This document shows positions 32,786-40,817 of a stretch of 54,198 nucleotides of DNA, piece by piece; position 1 is the stretch's first letter, and every line of letters starts with the position of its first letter. Source of the stretch: Gelidibacter salicanalis. Lineage in GTDB: Bacteria > Bacteroidota > Bacteroidia > Flavobacteriales > Flavobacteriaceae. The position numbers were made by a program, and so were the translations under genes. The notes beneath the pieces are model-generated. The model searched no databases, was not told the DNA's origin, and saw only the letters and a list, made by a program, of their open reading frames with translations. The stretch is from positions 1 through 54,198 of the forward strand of contig NZ_JAEHJZ010000008.1 of the NCBI RefSeq assembly GCF_016469035.1. The letters run 5' to 3'.

Positions 32786-33259
32786 ATGAGTAAAGTATCT
32801 TATTACACCCCAGAAGGTTTAAAGAAATTGAGGGATGAACTCAGTCATTTAAAAGACGTGGAGCGCCCAAAAGCTTCTCAAGCAATTGGTGAAGCAAGGG
32901 ATAAGGGAGATTTAAGTGAAAATGCCGAGTATGATGCTGCCAAAGAAGCACAAGGCATGTTGGAGATGAAAATATCTAAATTAGAGGAAAGATTATCAAA
33001 TGCACGAATAATTGATGAATCGCAATTAGACAGTTCTAAAGCTTTGGTGCTTTCTAAAGTAAAAATAAGAAACCAAACTAACGGGATGGAAATGACCTAT
33101 ACTTTGGTGGCTGATGGTGAAGCGGATTTGGCTTCAGGTAAAATTTCAGTAAATTCTCCTATTGGCAAAGGCCTTTTGGGTAAATCAGTAGGCGAGGTGG
33201 CAGATATTCAGGTGCCTAACGGCATTATTAAATTTGATGTCTTGGAAATTTCGAGATAA
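32786..33259 (+). CDS. greA: Transcription elongation factor GreA
   Basis: Rescues backtracked RNA polymerase by stimulating transcript cleavage. 157 residues: an N-terminal coiled coil with the tip acidic pair in RDKGDLSENAEYDAAKEAQ, then a C-terminal FKBP-like domain with ISVNSPIGKGLLGKSVGEVADIQVPNGIIKFDVLEI. The start is fixed by the GGAGG motif four bases upstream. A terminator follows at 33340. Confidence 0.97.
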   Translation: MSKVSYYTPEGLKKLRDELSHLKDVERPKASQAIGEARDKGDLSENAEYDAAKEAQGMLEMKISKLEERLSNARIIDESQLDSSKALVLSKVKIRNQTNGMEMTYTLVADGEADLASGKISVNSPIGKGLLGKSVGEVADIQVPNGIIKFDVLEISR

Positions 33260-33339
33260 ATAGAGCGCAGCATCCGGATTTTGGGTCGCTACAAAATTTA
33301 GGGATACCTTCAGAAGGACCTTAAACTATATAAATAAAC

Positions 33340-33380
33340 ATTCCTGTTAAGAGGTCATCTAACAGGAATTTTCTTTTTAT
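33340..33380 (+). terminator. Terminator of greA
   Basis: ATTCCTGTTA (33340-33349) pairs with TAACAGGAAT (33360-33369), followed by TTTCTTTTT. Confidence 0.8.
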
Positions 33381-33387
33381 ATTTATG

Positions 33388-33450
33388 GAGAATAGAGAAT
33401 AGAGAATAGAGAATAGAGAATAGAGAATAGAGGAGAGAGGAGAGAGGAGA
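33388..33450. repeat. Heptamer tandem repeat, nine units (63 bp)
   Basis: Six GAGAATA units (33388-33429) and three GAGGAGA units (33430-33450), unbroken in period 7. Same length and same 'switch of unit' structure as 3984-4046. A looser period-7 tract of the NNCGAAT type follows to about 33507. Confidence 0.95.
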
Positions 33451-33960
33451 GAAAATCTCGATTATCGAACAACGAATCCCGATTTACAAATCCCGATTCA
33501 CGAATCCCAAAAGTTGAATAGTGCAGTAGGGAGACAGTGGTTGACCATTATTTTGTTTGCTTTATTTTAAAATTTAACTACCCTCTTAAATTCACCTCCT
33601 CGTAAAGGAGGAGTGGATTCTGCCTCCGAAGAGAGGCAGAAGACGAGGTGATTTTTAACTTGATTATGAGTAGGATTGAATAGAGAATAGAGAATAGAGA
33701 ATAGAGAAGTTCAGAGAGAGAAATCTCGAATATCGAATCCCGAATCCCGATTCATAAATACCAAAAGTTGAATAGTACAGTAGGGTGACATTGACCATTA
33801 TTTTGTTTGCTTTATTATTTTATTATTTAACTACCCTCTTAAATTCTCCTCCTGGTAAAGGAGGAGTGGATTCTGCTTCCGAAGAGAGGTAGAAGACGAG
33901 GTGGTTTTTAACTTGATTATAAGCAGGATTGAATAACGAATAAAGAAATAACGAATAACG
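33388..33960. repeat. Tandem duplication of a ~285-bp repeat-rich block before the HIT gene
   Basis: Copy 1 (about 33388-33677) and copy 2 (about 33678-33960) share the order: GAGAATA-type heptamers, NNCGAAT-type heptamers, CAAAAGTTGAATAGT, a conserved AT-rich stretch, then a two-hairpin element. The hairpin TTCTGCCTC (33618-33626)/GAGGCAGAA (33633-33641) recurs as TTCTGCTTC (33871-33879)/GAGGTAGAA (33886-33894). Copy 2 ends with GAATAAC heptamers touching the HIT start codon. No gene is seen in this 700-bp gap. Confidence 0.85.
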
Positions 33961-34350
33961 ATGGCATCTATATTTACAAAAATAGTCAATGGTGAAATTC
34001 CATGTTATAAAGTGGCCGAAACTAAAGACTTCTTGGCATTTTTAGACGTCAATCCCAATACGAAAGGGCATACGCTTTGTATCCCCAAAATTGAAGTAGA
34101 TCAATTGTTTGATTTGGATGAGCCTACGTATGTTGGGTTGATGGAGTTTTCACGACGTGTAGGCATTGCTCTAAAAAAGGCGGTACCCTGCAAGCGTGTG
34201 GGCATGTCCGTTATTGGCTTAGAAGTGCCTCATGTACACGTGCATTTAATTCCGCTGCATACTATGGAAGATGCTCGCTTTACCAGTAAAGTGCATTTGG
34301 AAAAAGAAGCGTTTGAGACTATTGCCAAGCAAATTGCGGACCGTTTATAA
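33961..34350 (+). CDS. HIT-family nucleotide hydrolase/transferase
   Basis: A 129-residue cytosolic protein of the histidine-triad superfamily. The N-terminus (MASIFTKIVNGEIPCYKVAETKDFLAFLDVNP) is typical of HinT-like proteins, and the active site HVHVHLIP is at 91-98. These act on adenosine phosphoramidates or similar nucleotides. The start codon directly abuts a heptamer tract. It overlaps the convergent zinc-ribbon gene by 6 bp. Confidence 0.95.
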   Translation: MASIFTKIVNGEIPCYKVAETKDFLAFLDVNPNTKGHTLCIPKIEVDQLFDLDEPTYVGLMEFSRRVGIALKKAVPCKRVGMSVIGLEVPHVHVHLIPLHTMEDARFTSKVHLEKEAFETIAKQIADRL

Positions 34351-34707
34351 AATCTGGTCTTCAAAAATTCCTAAAAAGAAAAGCGTTGTAATTATGAGGA
34401 GGGCGGTTAGCACCAGAATTAAAATCCAAGAGAAGGTCTTTAATTTGAACGACGTTGGCTTGGGCGATGAAGCGCGTTGTTGGTACTCAAAAACCCTATC
34501 AATATCATCGGTCCATCGTGCAGGAAAGATGGTAGTTTCGCACACCTTGCAAAATAAAGAGTGAGCGGTTTCTTTGGAAATGGCTTTGTAAAAAGAATTT
34601 TCAATAAAACGTTGCTTAAAAGTCAATTGCAATCCGTCTCTAGAATAACATTCGGGACAATTGTTGTTTAATTCGACCTCCCTCAACGTGAAAAACTTTT
34701 CTTCCAT
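34345..34707 (-). CDS. Zinc-ribbon protein with C-terminal membrane helix
   Basis: A 120-residue protein. CPEC (about 17-20) and CKVC (about 53-56) form a likely zinc ribbon. A single transmembrane helix follows at about 90-113, with a short tail. It is a tail-anchored arrangement with the ribbon in the cytosol. Function unknown. It lies 9 bp downstream of the histidine kinase gene and is probably co-transcribed with it. Confidence 0.7.
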   Translation of the reverse strand: MEEKFFTLREVELNNNCPECYSRDGLQLTFKQRFIENSFYKAISKETAHSLFCKVCETTIFPARWTDDIDRVFEYQQRASSPKPTSFKLKTFSWILILVLTALLIITTLFFLGIFEDQIL

Positions 34708-34716
34708 GGGCCAAAT

Positions 34717-35856
34717 TTACGGAATTAATTTTAATGAAATTTCCATGGTTGTGCCTTTATTGATTTCTGAATGCAGCACCTTTATCCTGCCGTCGTGGTA
34801 ATCTTCAACAATACGTTTGGCCAAGGACAGACCCAAGCCCCAACCTCGTTTTTTACTCGTAAAACCAGGCTCAAAAATTTTAGAATACAAATTTTTAGGG
34901 AGTCCCTTACCCGCGTCTGTTACCGTGATTTTAACGTGTTTGTCGTGCTCAATTACCGACACTCTCAAATTGCCTTTTCCTCTCATGGCGTCAATGGCAT
35001 TTTTTACTAAATTTTCTATGGTCCAACTATACAATTGCTGATTAAGAGCTACATAAATAGGGTGTTCTGGAGCCGTAATTTCAAAATTGATCAAGGTGCT
35101 GGAGCGTGCTTTTAAATATTCGTAAGAATCGACAGTTTCTTGAACAATATCTACGCGTTTAAGCGTAGGAACAGATCCTATTTTACTGAAGCGTTCTGTA
35201 ATGGTTTGTAGGCGTGTGATGTCTTTTTCAATTTCTAAAAGATAGGACGGATTAACATCTTCAGATCGTAATATTTCAGTCCAACCCACTAAAGACGATA
35301 AAGGTGTGCCAATTTGATGTGCCGTTTCCTTTGCCATTCCGGTCCAGAGCTTGTTTTGTTCAGCAATTTTTGAACTGCGATAGAAAAAATAAACCACGGC
35401 AGCAAACAAAACAATAATCAATAATAAGGCTAACGGGTAGTATTTAAGTTTGTTGATTAATGGCGAGTTTCCGTAATAAATAGTGTAGTAAATCTCTTTA
35501 TCAAAATACACATCGATGGGTTTGTTTTCGCTCTCAAATTCTTCAATGAGGTTTTTTACGGAGAGGGTGTCACTTACTTTCTTTTTATCAATATTTTTGA
35601 AGGTTCCTAAGCTGCCGTCCCTGTTAATAGCCAGCATTGGTGTGGTATGGTTGCTTTCTAATATCTTTAGGGTCAGTTCTACGTTTTCGTTAGTGTCAGA
35701 TTTTAAGAGTTCAGATTGTGCAAAAGACCAATTTTGCATTTTAATGCGCTCTTCCGCTTTAAAATTTTGGAAAAAGATATACGTGTTCCATAAAATTAAT
35801 GATATGATGATAAAAGACGAAACAATAATAATCCACCGTAAAATATTTCGGTTCAT
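34717..35856 (-). CDS. Sensor histidine kinase, orphan
   Basis: A membrane sensor kinase of about 379 residues from MNRNILRW; starts at 35868 or 35910 are possible. TM1 (about 8-28) and TM2 (about 141-159) enclose a ~110-residue extracytoplasmic sensor. The phospho-acceptor is H180 in AKETAHQIGTPLSSLVGW. The ATPase part has N-box ENLVKNAIDAM, DAGKGLP, FEPGFTSKKRGWGLGLSLAKRI and a final GTTMEISL. No response regulator is nearby. The partner gene downstream encodes a zinc-ribbon membrane protein. Confidence 0.93.
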   Translation of the reverse strand: MNRNILRWIIIVSSFIIISLILWNTYIFFQNFKAEERIKMQNWSFAQSELLKSDTNENVELTLKILESNHTTPMLAINRDGSLGTFKNIDKKKVSDTLSVKNLIEEFESENKPIDVYFDKEIYYTIYYGNSPLINKLKYYPLALLLIIVLFAAVVYFFYRSSKIAEQNKLWTGMAKETAHQIGTPLSSLVGWTEILRSEDVNPSYLLEIEKDITRLQTITERFSKIGSVPTLKRVDIVQETVDSYEYLKARSSTLINFEITAPEHPIYVALNQQLYSWTIENLVKNAIDAMRGKGNLRVSVIEHDKHVKITVTDAGKGLPKNLYSKIFEPGFTSKKRGWGLGLSLAKRIVEDYHDGRIKVLHSEINKGTTMEISLKLIP

Positions 35857-36022
35857 AGTGTAAGACATCAATACATTAGTAGTTTTAAATATAGGTAAAG
35901 AAATCAGCAAATGGAAAATCTTTGAAGCTATAATTTTAGTGCGCTATTTAACTAATGCAATTATGTTGATATTATTGTATGAATCTTGCGCAAAATCATT
36001 TTTATAGGTTTAACAATATGGT

Positions 36023-36030
36023 TACATTTG
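36023..36030 (+). promoter_or_regulatory. -7 box for the flavin reductase-like gene
   Basis: TACATTTG fits TAnnTTTG, 20 bases before the ATG at 36051. No matching -33 element at the usual spacing. Confidence 0.35.
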
Positions 36031-36050
36031 CATCACATAATATTTTTTAG

Positions 36051-36920
36051 ATGGTAACATTTGATCCTAAAGACCTCTCTACTGGTAGATTACATGGTTA
36101 TTTGCTGAGTGCTATAGCACCACGGCCAATAGCGTTCGCAAGTACTGTAGATGTAGATGGGAATCCGAATTTATCACCGTTTAGTTTTTTTAATGTATTT
36201 AGCGCCAATCCGCCAATACTCATTTTTTCGCCTGCGAGACGGGTTAGAGATAATAGCGTAAAACACACATTGGATAATGTGGAAGCTACTAAAGAGGTGG
36301 TTATTAACGTTGTTAATTATGAGTTGGTGCACCAAGCTTCATTAAGTAGCACGGAGTATGCAAAAGGAGTTAACGAGTTTGACAAGGCTGGTTTGACCAT
36401 GTTAAAATCAGATCTTGTAAAACCATTTAGAGTTGCAGAGTCGCCTATACAAATGGAGTGCAAGGTCAACGACATTATTAAATTGGGTACTGAGGGCGGA
36501 GCTGGTAATTTGGTAATTTGTGAGGTTGTAAAGCTTCATATTTCTGAAGACGTTTTGGATGGGAATCAAATGATTATTCAGGAAAAATTAGATTTGGTAG
36601 CAAGAGCGGGTGGTAGTTATTACAACCGTGCTAAAAACGGTTTTTTTGAGATTCCAAAACCATTGCAAACACTTGGTATAGGAATTGATGCGATGCCAGA
36701 TGAGATTAAAAATAGCATGATTTTTACAGGTAATGATTTAGGGATGTTGGGTAATGTTGAAGTACTTCCCACTCCTGAAATTATTGCAGATTTTGTAAAA
36801 AGTGTTGGAGAGCATCATGCTAATATTAATGAAATGACGCATAGAGAAAAACATAAAATGGCCCAGAGCTATCTGAGTTATGGCGATGTTGAAAGTGCGT
36901 GGAAATTGTTGTTGTCGTAA
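36051..36920 (+). CDS. Flavin reductase-like FMN-binding protein
   Basis: A 289-residue cytosolic flavoprotein of the flavin reductase-like (flavoredoxin) family. The FMN-binding core is at the N-terminus: YLLSAIAPRPIAFASTVD, NLSPFSFFNVFSANPPILIFSPAR, EVVINVVNYELVHQASLSS. The C-terminal extension of about 90 residues contains ARAGGSYYNRAK. The electron donor and acceptor are not predictable. It lies upstream of the DUF3127 gene on the same strand, 69 bp apart. Confidence 0.9.
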   Translation: MVTFDPKDLSTGRLHGYLLSAIAPRPIAFASTVDVDGNPNLSPFSFFNVFSANPPILIFSPARRVRDNSVKHTLDNVEATKEVVINVVNYELVHQASLSSTEYAKGVNEFDKAGLTMLKSDLVKPFRVAESPIQMECKVNDIIKLGTEGGAGNLVICEVVKLHISEDVLDGNQMIIQEKLDLVARAGGSYYNRAKNGFFEIPKPLQTLGIGIDAMPDEIKNSMIFTGNDLGMLGNVEVLPTPEIIADFVKSVGEHHANINEMTHREKHKMAQSYLSYGDVESAWKLLLS

Positions 36921-36989
36921 GTTCGATAATAACAATACGTAATAAAAAATAAGAGAATAGTAATTACAATAGAAATAAAAAACAGTCAA

Positions 36990-37367
36990 ATGGAAGTACA
37001 AGGAAAAATCAAAATGGTAGGAGAAACCCAAACTTTTGGAAGTAACGGGTTCAGAAAAAGAGAAGTGGTAGTGACTACAGAAGAACAATATCCTCAGCAT
37101 ATAATGGTAGAGTTCGTACAAGATAAGACAGATTTGTTAAACAGCTACCAAGTAGGTCAGAACGTAAAAGTGAGCATCAATTTGAGAGGAAGAGAATGGG
37201 TGAATCCACAAGGTGAAACCAAATATTTTAACTCTATCCAAGGATGGCGTATTGAAGGTGTACAAGAAGGTGCTTCTGGTGGCGGCATGCCTCCTGTAGC
37301 TCCAGCTGAAGCATTTCAACCAGCAAACGATTTAAACGAAGATGATCACGACGATCTTCCGTTCTAA
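36990..37367 (+). CDS. DUF3127 OB-fold-like protein with SSB-like acidic tip
   Basis: A 125-residue protein whose first ~95 residues are the DUF3127 domain (MEVQGKIKMVGETQTFG, FRKREVVVTTEEQYPQHIMVEF, VSINLRGREWVNPQGETKYFNSIQGWRIE), predicted to have an OB fold. After a Gly/Pro/Ala linker the protein ends EDDHDDLPF. This closely copies the C-terminal peptide of single-strand DNA-binding proteins (DDDIPF-type) that recruits repair enzymes. A role as an accessory ssDNA-binding protein is plausible but inferred. A strong terminator follows. Confidence 0.85.
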   Translation: MEVQGKIKMVGETQTFGSNGFRKREVVVTTEEQYPQHIMVEFVQDKTDLLNSYQVGQNVKVSINLRGREWVNPQGETKYFNSIQGWRIEGVQEGASGGGMPPVAPAEAFQPANDLNEDDHDDLPF

Positions 37368-37432
37368 ATTAACAGAATTTTACACTTTTGAAAATTAGTT
37401 TTTATAAATTTTCAGAATGTGAACATTCATTA

Positions 37433-37468
37433 AAAAAACCTCGATGTTGATAGCATTGAGGTTTTTTT
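37433..37468 (+). terminator. Terminator after the DUF3127 gene
   Basis: AAAAAACCTCGATG pairs with CATTGAGGTTTTTTT around a short loop, ending in a run of seven T. Confidence 0.85.
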
Positions 37469-37491
37469 CGTGATATTTAACTTTAAAAATA

Positions 37492-37747
37492 ATGAGTGTC
37501 CGGTAAAAAAGATTAAAAGTTTACATACCCCAATAAAAGCAAGATGTAGTACGATATTTTTAAAATGGCACCTTGCTTTTTAAACCAATTTTACTTCGAG
37601 TAATAGGGCAAATTTAATTTAGAATATCGCGTGTTTCTCAGTAAGGTGCAATCAAGTCTTTGTTCTTTTCCCGATGGCTATCGGGACTAGAAGCGCAGCG
37701 CCTGCCTGCCGGCAAGGCAGGGTCTTAATTATTTATCGGACACTCAT
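37492..37747. mobile_element. MITE-like element with terminal inverted repeats, copy 1
   Basis: A 256-bp element bounded by ATGAGTGTCCGGTAAA and TTTATCGGACACTCAT (15 of 16 complementary positions). It encodes no protein. A second, more decayed copy lies at 49814-50054 and aligns along its whole length, including the GC-rich right part with GCAGCG and GGCAAGG. Terminal repeats without a transposase suggest a non-autonomous derivative of an insertion sequence. Confidence 0.75.
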
Positions 37748-37767
37748 GTTTAAAACAATAAATTTGA

Positions 37768-38391
37768 ATGGTAGTATTGTCAGATAAGCTCGAGTTCCCA
37801 GATGTTTCCAGAGCCACTTCAGAGGGGTTGCTTGCTATTGGTGGCGACTTGTCTGCGGAGCGCCTCATTCTGGCCTATAAAAGCGGTATTTTCCCGTGGT
37901 TTGACGATGATGAAGTGATTCTATGGTGGTCTCCAAGTCCGCGGTTTGTGTTGTTTCCTGACCGGTTAAAAGTCTCCAAAAGTATGCGCCAATTTTTAAG
38001 GAACACAGATTTTACGGTCACGGTCAATACAGATTTTCTAACGGTTATTACAGAATGTTCCAAAGCAAAACGCTCAGGGCAGCCAGGTACGTGGATTACG
38101 GAAGATATGATCAGGGCCTACAACCAGCTCCATCTGTTAGGATATGCAACTTCTGTTGAAGTATGGCAACATAATCAATTGGTAGGAGGTCTGTATGGTG
38201 TCGACTTGGGCAACGGTGTATTTTGTGGCGAAAGCATGTTTGCCAAGGTAAGTAATGCGAGTAAAGTAGCCTTTATCACCTTTGTGCAGAATACCAATTA
38301 TAAACTAATTGATTGCCAAGTGTACACCAGGCATTTAGAAAGTTTGGGTGCCGAGGAAATTGATAGGGATGAGTTTTTGAGGTATTTATAA
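37768..38391 (+). CDS. aat: Leucyl/phenylalanyl-tRNA-protein transferase
   Basis: Adds Leu or Phe to proteins with N-terminal Arg/Lys, making them ClpAP(S) substrates (N-degron pathway). 207 residues. Family landmarks: [93 protein letters not shown] and [17 protein letters not shown]. The ATG lies 20 bp beyond the right end of the inverted-repeat element, so the element may supply or displace its promoter. Confidence 0.95.
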   Translation: MVVLSDKLEFPDVSRATSEGLLAIGGDLSAERLILAYKSGIFPWFDDDEVILWWSPSPRFVLFPDRLKVSKSMRQFLRNTDFTVTVNTDFLTVITECSKAKRSGQPGTWITEDMIRAYNQLHLLGYATSVEVWQHNQLVGGLYGVDLGNGVFCGESMFAKVSNASKVAFITFVQNTNYKLIDCQVYTRHLESLGAEEIDRDEFLRYL

Positions 38392-38445
38392 AATTCGGAG
38401 CTAAAAATTTAAAATAGTAAAGTTTGCATTTTTCTATTCAAGTCA

Positions 38446-39009
38446 CTAAACTTCCCCATATCTCAAACAATTCACCTCATGATCATTGATCATTCCGGTG
38501 GCTTGCATGTGTGCATACATCACTGTAGAGCCCACAAATTTAAAACCTCGCTTTTTTAAATCATTGCTAATGGTATCGCTTAGGGCTGTTGTTGGAGGTG
38601 CTTCTTTATAATTTTTAACGGTGTTTTTTATGGGTTTGCCATCCACAAAACCCCAAATATAATTTGAAAACGAACCAAATTCTTCTTGAACTTTTATAAA
38701 GGCTTGGGCATTGGTAACAGCCGAATGTACTTTTAATTTGTTTCTGATAATGCCTGCATCCTGAAGCAGATTGTCTATTTTATCCTGGTTGTAGGACGCT
38801 ATTTTTTTATAATCAAAATTGTCAAAAGCAGCTCTAAAGTTTTCACGCTTCTTTAAAATGGTAATCCAGCTCAAACCGGCCTGGAAGGTTTCAAGGATCA
38901 AAAATTCAAAAAGGGTGTCGTCATCTTTAACAGGAACGCCCCATTCAAGATCGTGATATTGCTCATAGAGCGCATCGCCTTTACACCAACCACATCTGTG
39001 TTTTTCCAT
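38446..39009 (-). CDS. tag: DNA-3-methyladenine glycosylase I
   Basis: Base-excision repair enzyme removing 3-methyladenine. 187 residues, start ATG 39009 chosen because MEKHRCGWCKGD is the usual N-terminus. The zinc snap residues are present: Cys in HRCGWC at the start and a C-terminal HEVNC. Other motifs: YHDLEWGVPVKDDDTLFEFLILETFQAGLSW, FDNFDYKKIA, FKFVGSTVMYAHMQATGMINDH. Convergent with aat. Confidence 0.96.
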   Translation of the reverse strand: MEKHRCGWCKGDALYEQYHDLEWGVPVKDDDTLFEFLILETFQAGLSWITILKKRENFRAAFDNFDYKKIASYNQDKIDNLLQDAGIIRNKLKVHSAVTNAQAFIKVQEEFGSFSNYIWGFVDGKPIKNTVKNYKEAPPTTALSDTISNDLKKRGFKFVGSTVMYAHMQATGMINDHEVNCLRYGEV

Positions 39010-39076
39010 TTTGTAAGGTATTTTGTTTAATGCCACTAATGTAACAACAGTTACTTAAGATTGTTTTAATTTGAGT

Positions 39077-39084
39077 TAAATTTG
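39077..39084 (+). promoter_or_regulatory. -7 box for the thioredoxin-like gene
   Basis: TAAATTTG fits TAnnTTTG, 15 bases before the ATG at 39100, so the leader would be short. Confidence 0.4.
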
Positions 39085-39099
39085 CACAAAAATATAATC

Positions 39100-39720
39100 A
39101 TGGATACAATTACACACAACATTAACAATATACTAAAAACTAGCTTAAACAGCAGCATGTTTTATGCGGACTATAGATCTTTAATGGGCGAGTTGGTGGA
39201 AACCCATTCAACCACAGGATTGGACCCAAGTGTGGACATGGTGGGGTACACTATTTTAAATGAGCAACGGATGAAACGTTGGGATAAAACTCTAAAAGTA
39301 TCAGTAGAAGCTCAAGAAAAGATAGCAAGTTTTAAAGGTGATGTGACGTGGTTGGTATTGACCGAGAGCTGGTGCGGTGATGCGGCACATGTTATTCCTG
39401 TTATCAATAAGGTAGCCGAATTAAGCCCAAATATCGATTTGAAATTGGTTGTACGTGACGAAAATGAAGATTTAATGCAGCAGTTTTTGACCAATGGTGG
39501 AAAATCAATTCCTAAGTTGATTATGATTGACAATGGTTCAGGGGAAGTTTTGGATACTTTTGGTCCAAGACCAACCAGTGCTGCTAAATTAGTAGAAGAT
39601 TATAAAGCAGAACACGGTATGATTACTGAAGAATTTAAGGAAATCTTACAAGCGTGGTACAATAAAGATAAAGGTCAGAATACTATTGAAGACTTATTGA
39701 CAATCTTAGGGGTTTCTTAA
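39100..39720 (+). CDS. Thioredoxin-like protein with single active-site Cys
   Basis: A 206-residue cytosolic protein of the thioredoxin_9-like type. The active-site position reads LTESWCGDAAHVIPVIN, so the second Cys of the CxxC pair is absent (CGDA). The cis-Pro region is KSIPKLIMIDN. Proteins of this kind may act in thiol exchange with bacillithiol-type or protein mixed disulfides, or have lost redox function. ATG at 39100; an upstream TTG is inside the promoter box. It is followed by a terminator. Confidence 0.85.
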   Translation: MDTITHNINNILKTSLNSSMFYADYRSLMGELVETHSTTGLDPSVDMVGYTILNEQRMKRWDKTLKVSVEAQEKIASFKGDVTWLVLTESWCGDAAHVIPVINKVAELSPNIDLKLVVRDENEDLMQQFLTNGGKSIPKLIMIDNGSGEVLDTFGPRPTSAAKLVEDYKAEHGMITEEFKEILQAWYNKDKGQNTIEDLLTILGVS

Positions 39721-39751
39721 ATTTCAATTTACAGATTCCAAGAGTTTTTTT

Positions 39752-39795
39752 AAGGAGTTTTTATCTTCCGGCAGGGAGGTGATAACTCCTTTTTG
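39752..39795. terminator. Terminator between convergent genes
   Basis: AAGGAGTTTTTATC and GATAACTCCTTTTT pair around a GC-rich loop. It serves the thioredoxin-like gene and possibly the TonB-like gene. Confidence 0.7.
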
Positions 39796-39815
39796 CAATT
39801 CTAGATGCGGTTGGT

Positions 39816-40601
39816 TTAATTTTTTCCTTTAAAATAATAGGTAATGGACCCAATTTGCTTGGTTTTAGAGGCGTCTGGACTAAAACGCGCATCATTCGCA
39901 TACTGTAGCGCACTGTCAATTAAACATGCGTTTTTTGAGGTGGAGGAGTTGTTCACGTAGGCATCAATAACTTCTCCAGATGCATTTACCGTAATGTTGA
40001 TGACTACTTTCCCGCTGTCCTCACACAAGTAAACTGGAGGAGGTAAGTGTTTATCCTTGCGGTTTACCAAACTATAAGACACGCTACTATTGGTGTTAAC
40101 AGAGGAGTTACTCGCTAAATTATTAGTGGAATTATTACCGTTTGATTTGGCCGAGGCACGCTTTTTGGCAGAACGCATTGCAATGACATTATTAATTTTA
40201 CTGTACGAAGAAAGCTCGTTTTCACTCACCGAATGCTCTTCAGTAGCCGGTGTGTTTTCTACATCAGTAACTTCTTCTGGTACTTCAGTGTCTTCAGTTT
40301 CTGTCTGTTTAGAGTTCTTGTCAAGCTCATTAGAATTAACCGACTTGAAGTTTTTCATGATCTCTTTAAAATCATTTGCAGAATTGTAAGCTTTGTTGGT
40401 TTCTGAAATATTAGGATCATTCATAGCCATCTCCTCAAGGATTTTTTGTTCTTCAGGTGATGGAGTTGGCGGCAATTCATAATAGCTTTCAGCCATTACA
40501 TCTGCCTGTTTTTTAATGCCAATGGCAAACATAGCAAGTATAAGGGTACCGCTGATAAGGGCGGTAATGATAAAGGCTTTATGTTTTTCTATAAATTCCA
40601 A
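39816..40601 (-). CDS. TonB-like energy transducer
   Basis: A 261-residue protein with one N-terminal transmembrane helix (about 10-28), a long acidic and Ser/Asn-rich periplasmic linker (about 60-170), and a C-terminal TonB-like domain with KVVINITVNASGEVIDAYV and ALQYANDARFSPD, ending TYYFKGKN. It presumably couples the proton-motive force to outer-membrane receptors, with ExbBD proteins encoded elsewhere. The linker lacks the Pro-Lys repeats of classical TonB, so it may be a short-reach or divergent version. Confidence 0.8.
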   Translation of the reverse strand: MEFIEKHKAFIITALISGTLILAMFAIGIKKQADVMAESYYELPPTPSPEEQKILEEMAMNDPNISETNKAYNSANDFKEIMKNFKSVNSNELDKNSKQTETEDTEVPEEVTDVENTPATEEHSVSENELSSYSKINNVIAMRSAKKRASAKSNGNNSTNNLASNSSVNTNSSVSYSLVNRKDKHLPPPVYLCEDSGKVVINITVNASGEVIDAYVNNSSTSKNACLIDSALQYANDARFSPDASKTKQIGSITYYFKGKN

Positions 40602-40817
40602 AAAAAAGATATGTTTAATAGGTTCGAATGCGTTGCATTGATATATACGTCAAAATAGGAAAAAAAGATCAAAAAACCATAAACTCTATCAGACCAAGTG
40701 CTTTCTTGTAAAATTGAAATTGATGACCTGATAATTTCTTAAATTTAATCATAGGTTCGATCGCTCACCCTAAATTTATAACTCTAGAGGTTCTAGGTAC
40801 TAAAGAAGTATCAATAA

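Larger units (their letters stand above)
37368..37767. other. Intergenic region: terminator plus inverted-repeat element
   Basis: No gene is recognised. It contains the DUF3127 terminator and the element at 37492-37747, which ends 20 bases before the aat start codon. Confidence 0.7.

Noticed and set aside
37759-37766. TAAATTTG as the aat promoter
   Set aside because: It lies one base before the aat ATG, so transcription from it would start inside the gene.
40602-40817. tRNA-like sequence near GGTTCGAATGCG between the TonB-like gene and truB
   Set aside because: The T-loop-like string has no matching acceptor, D or anticodon stems.
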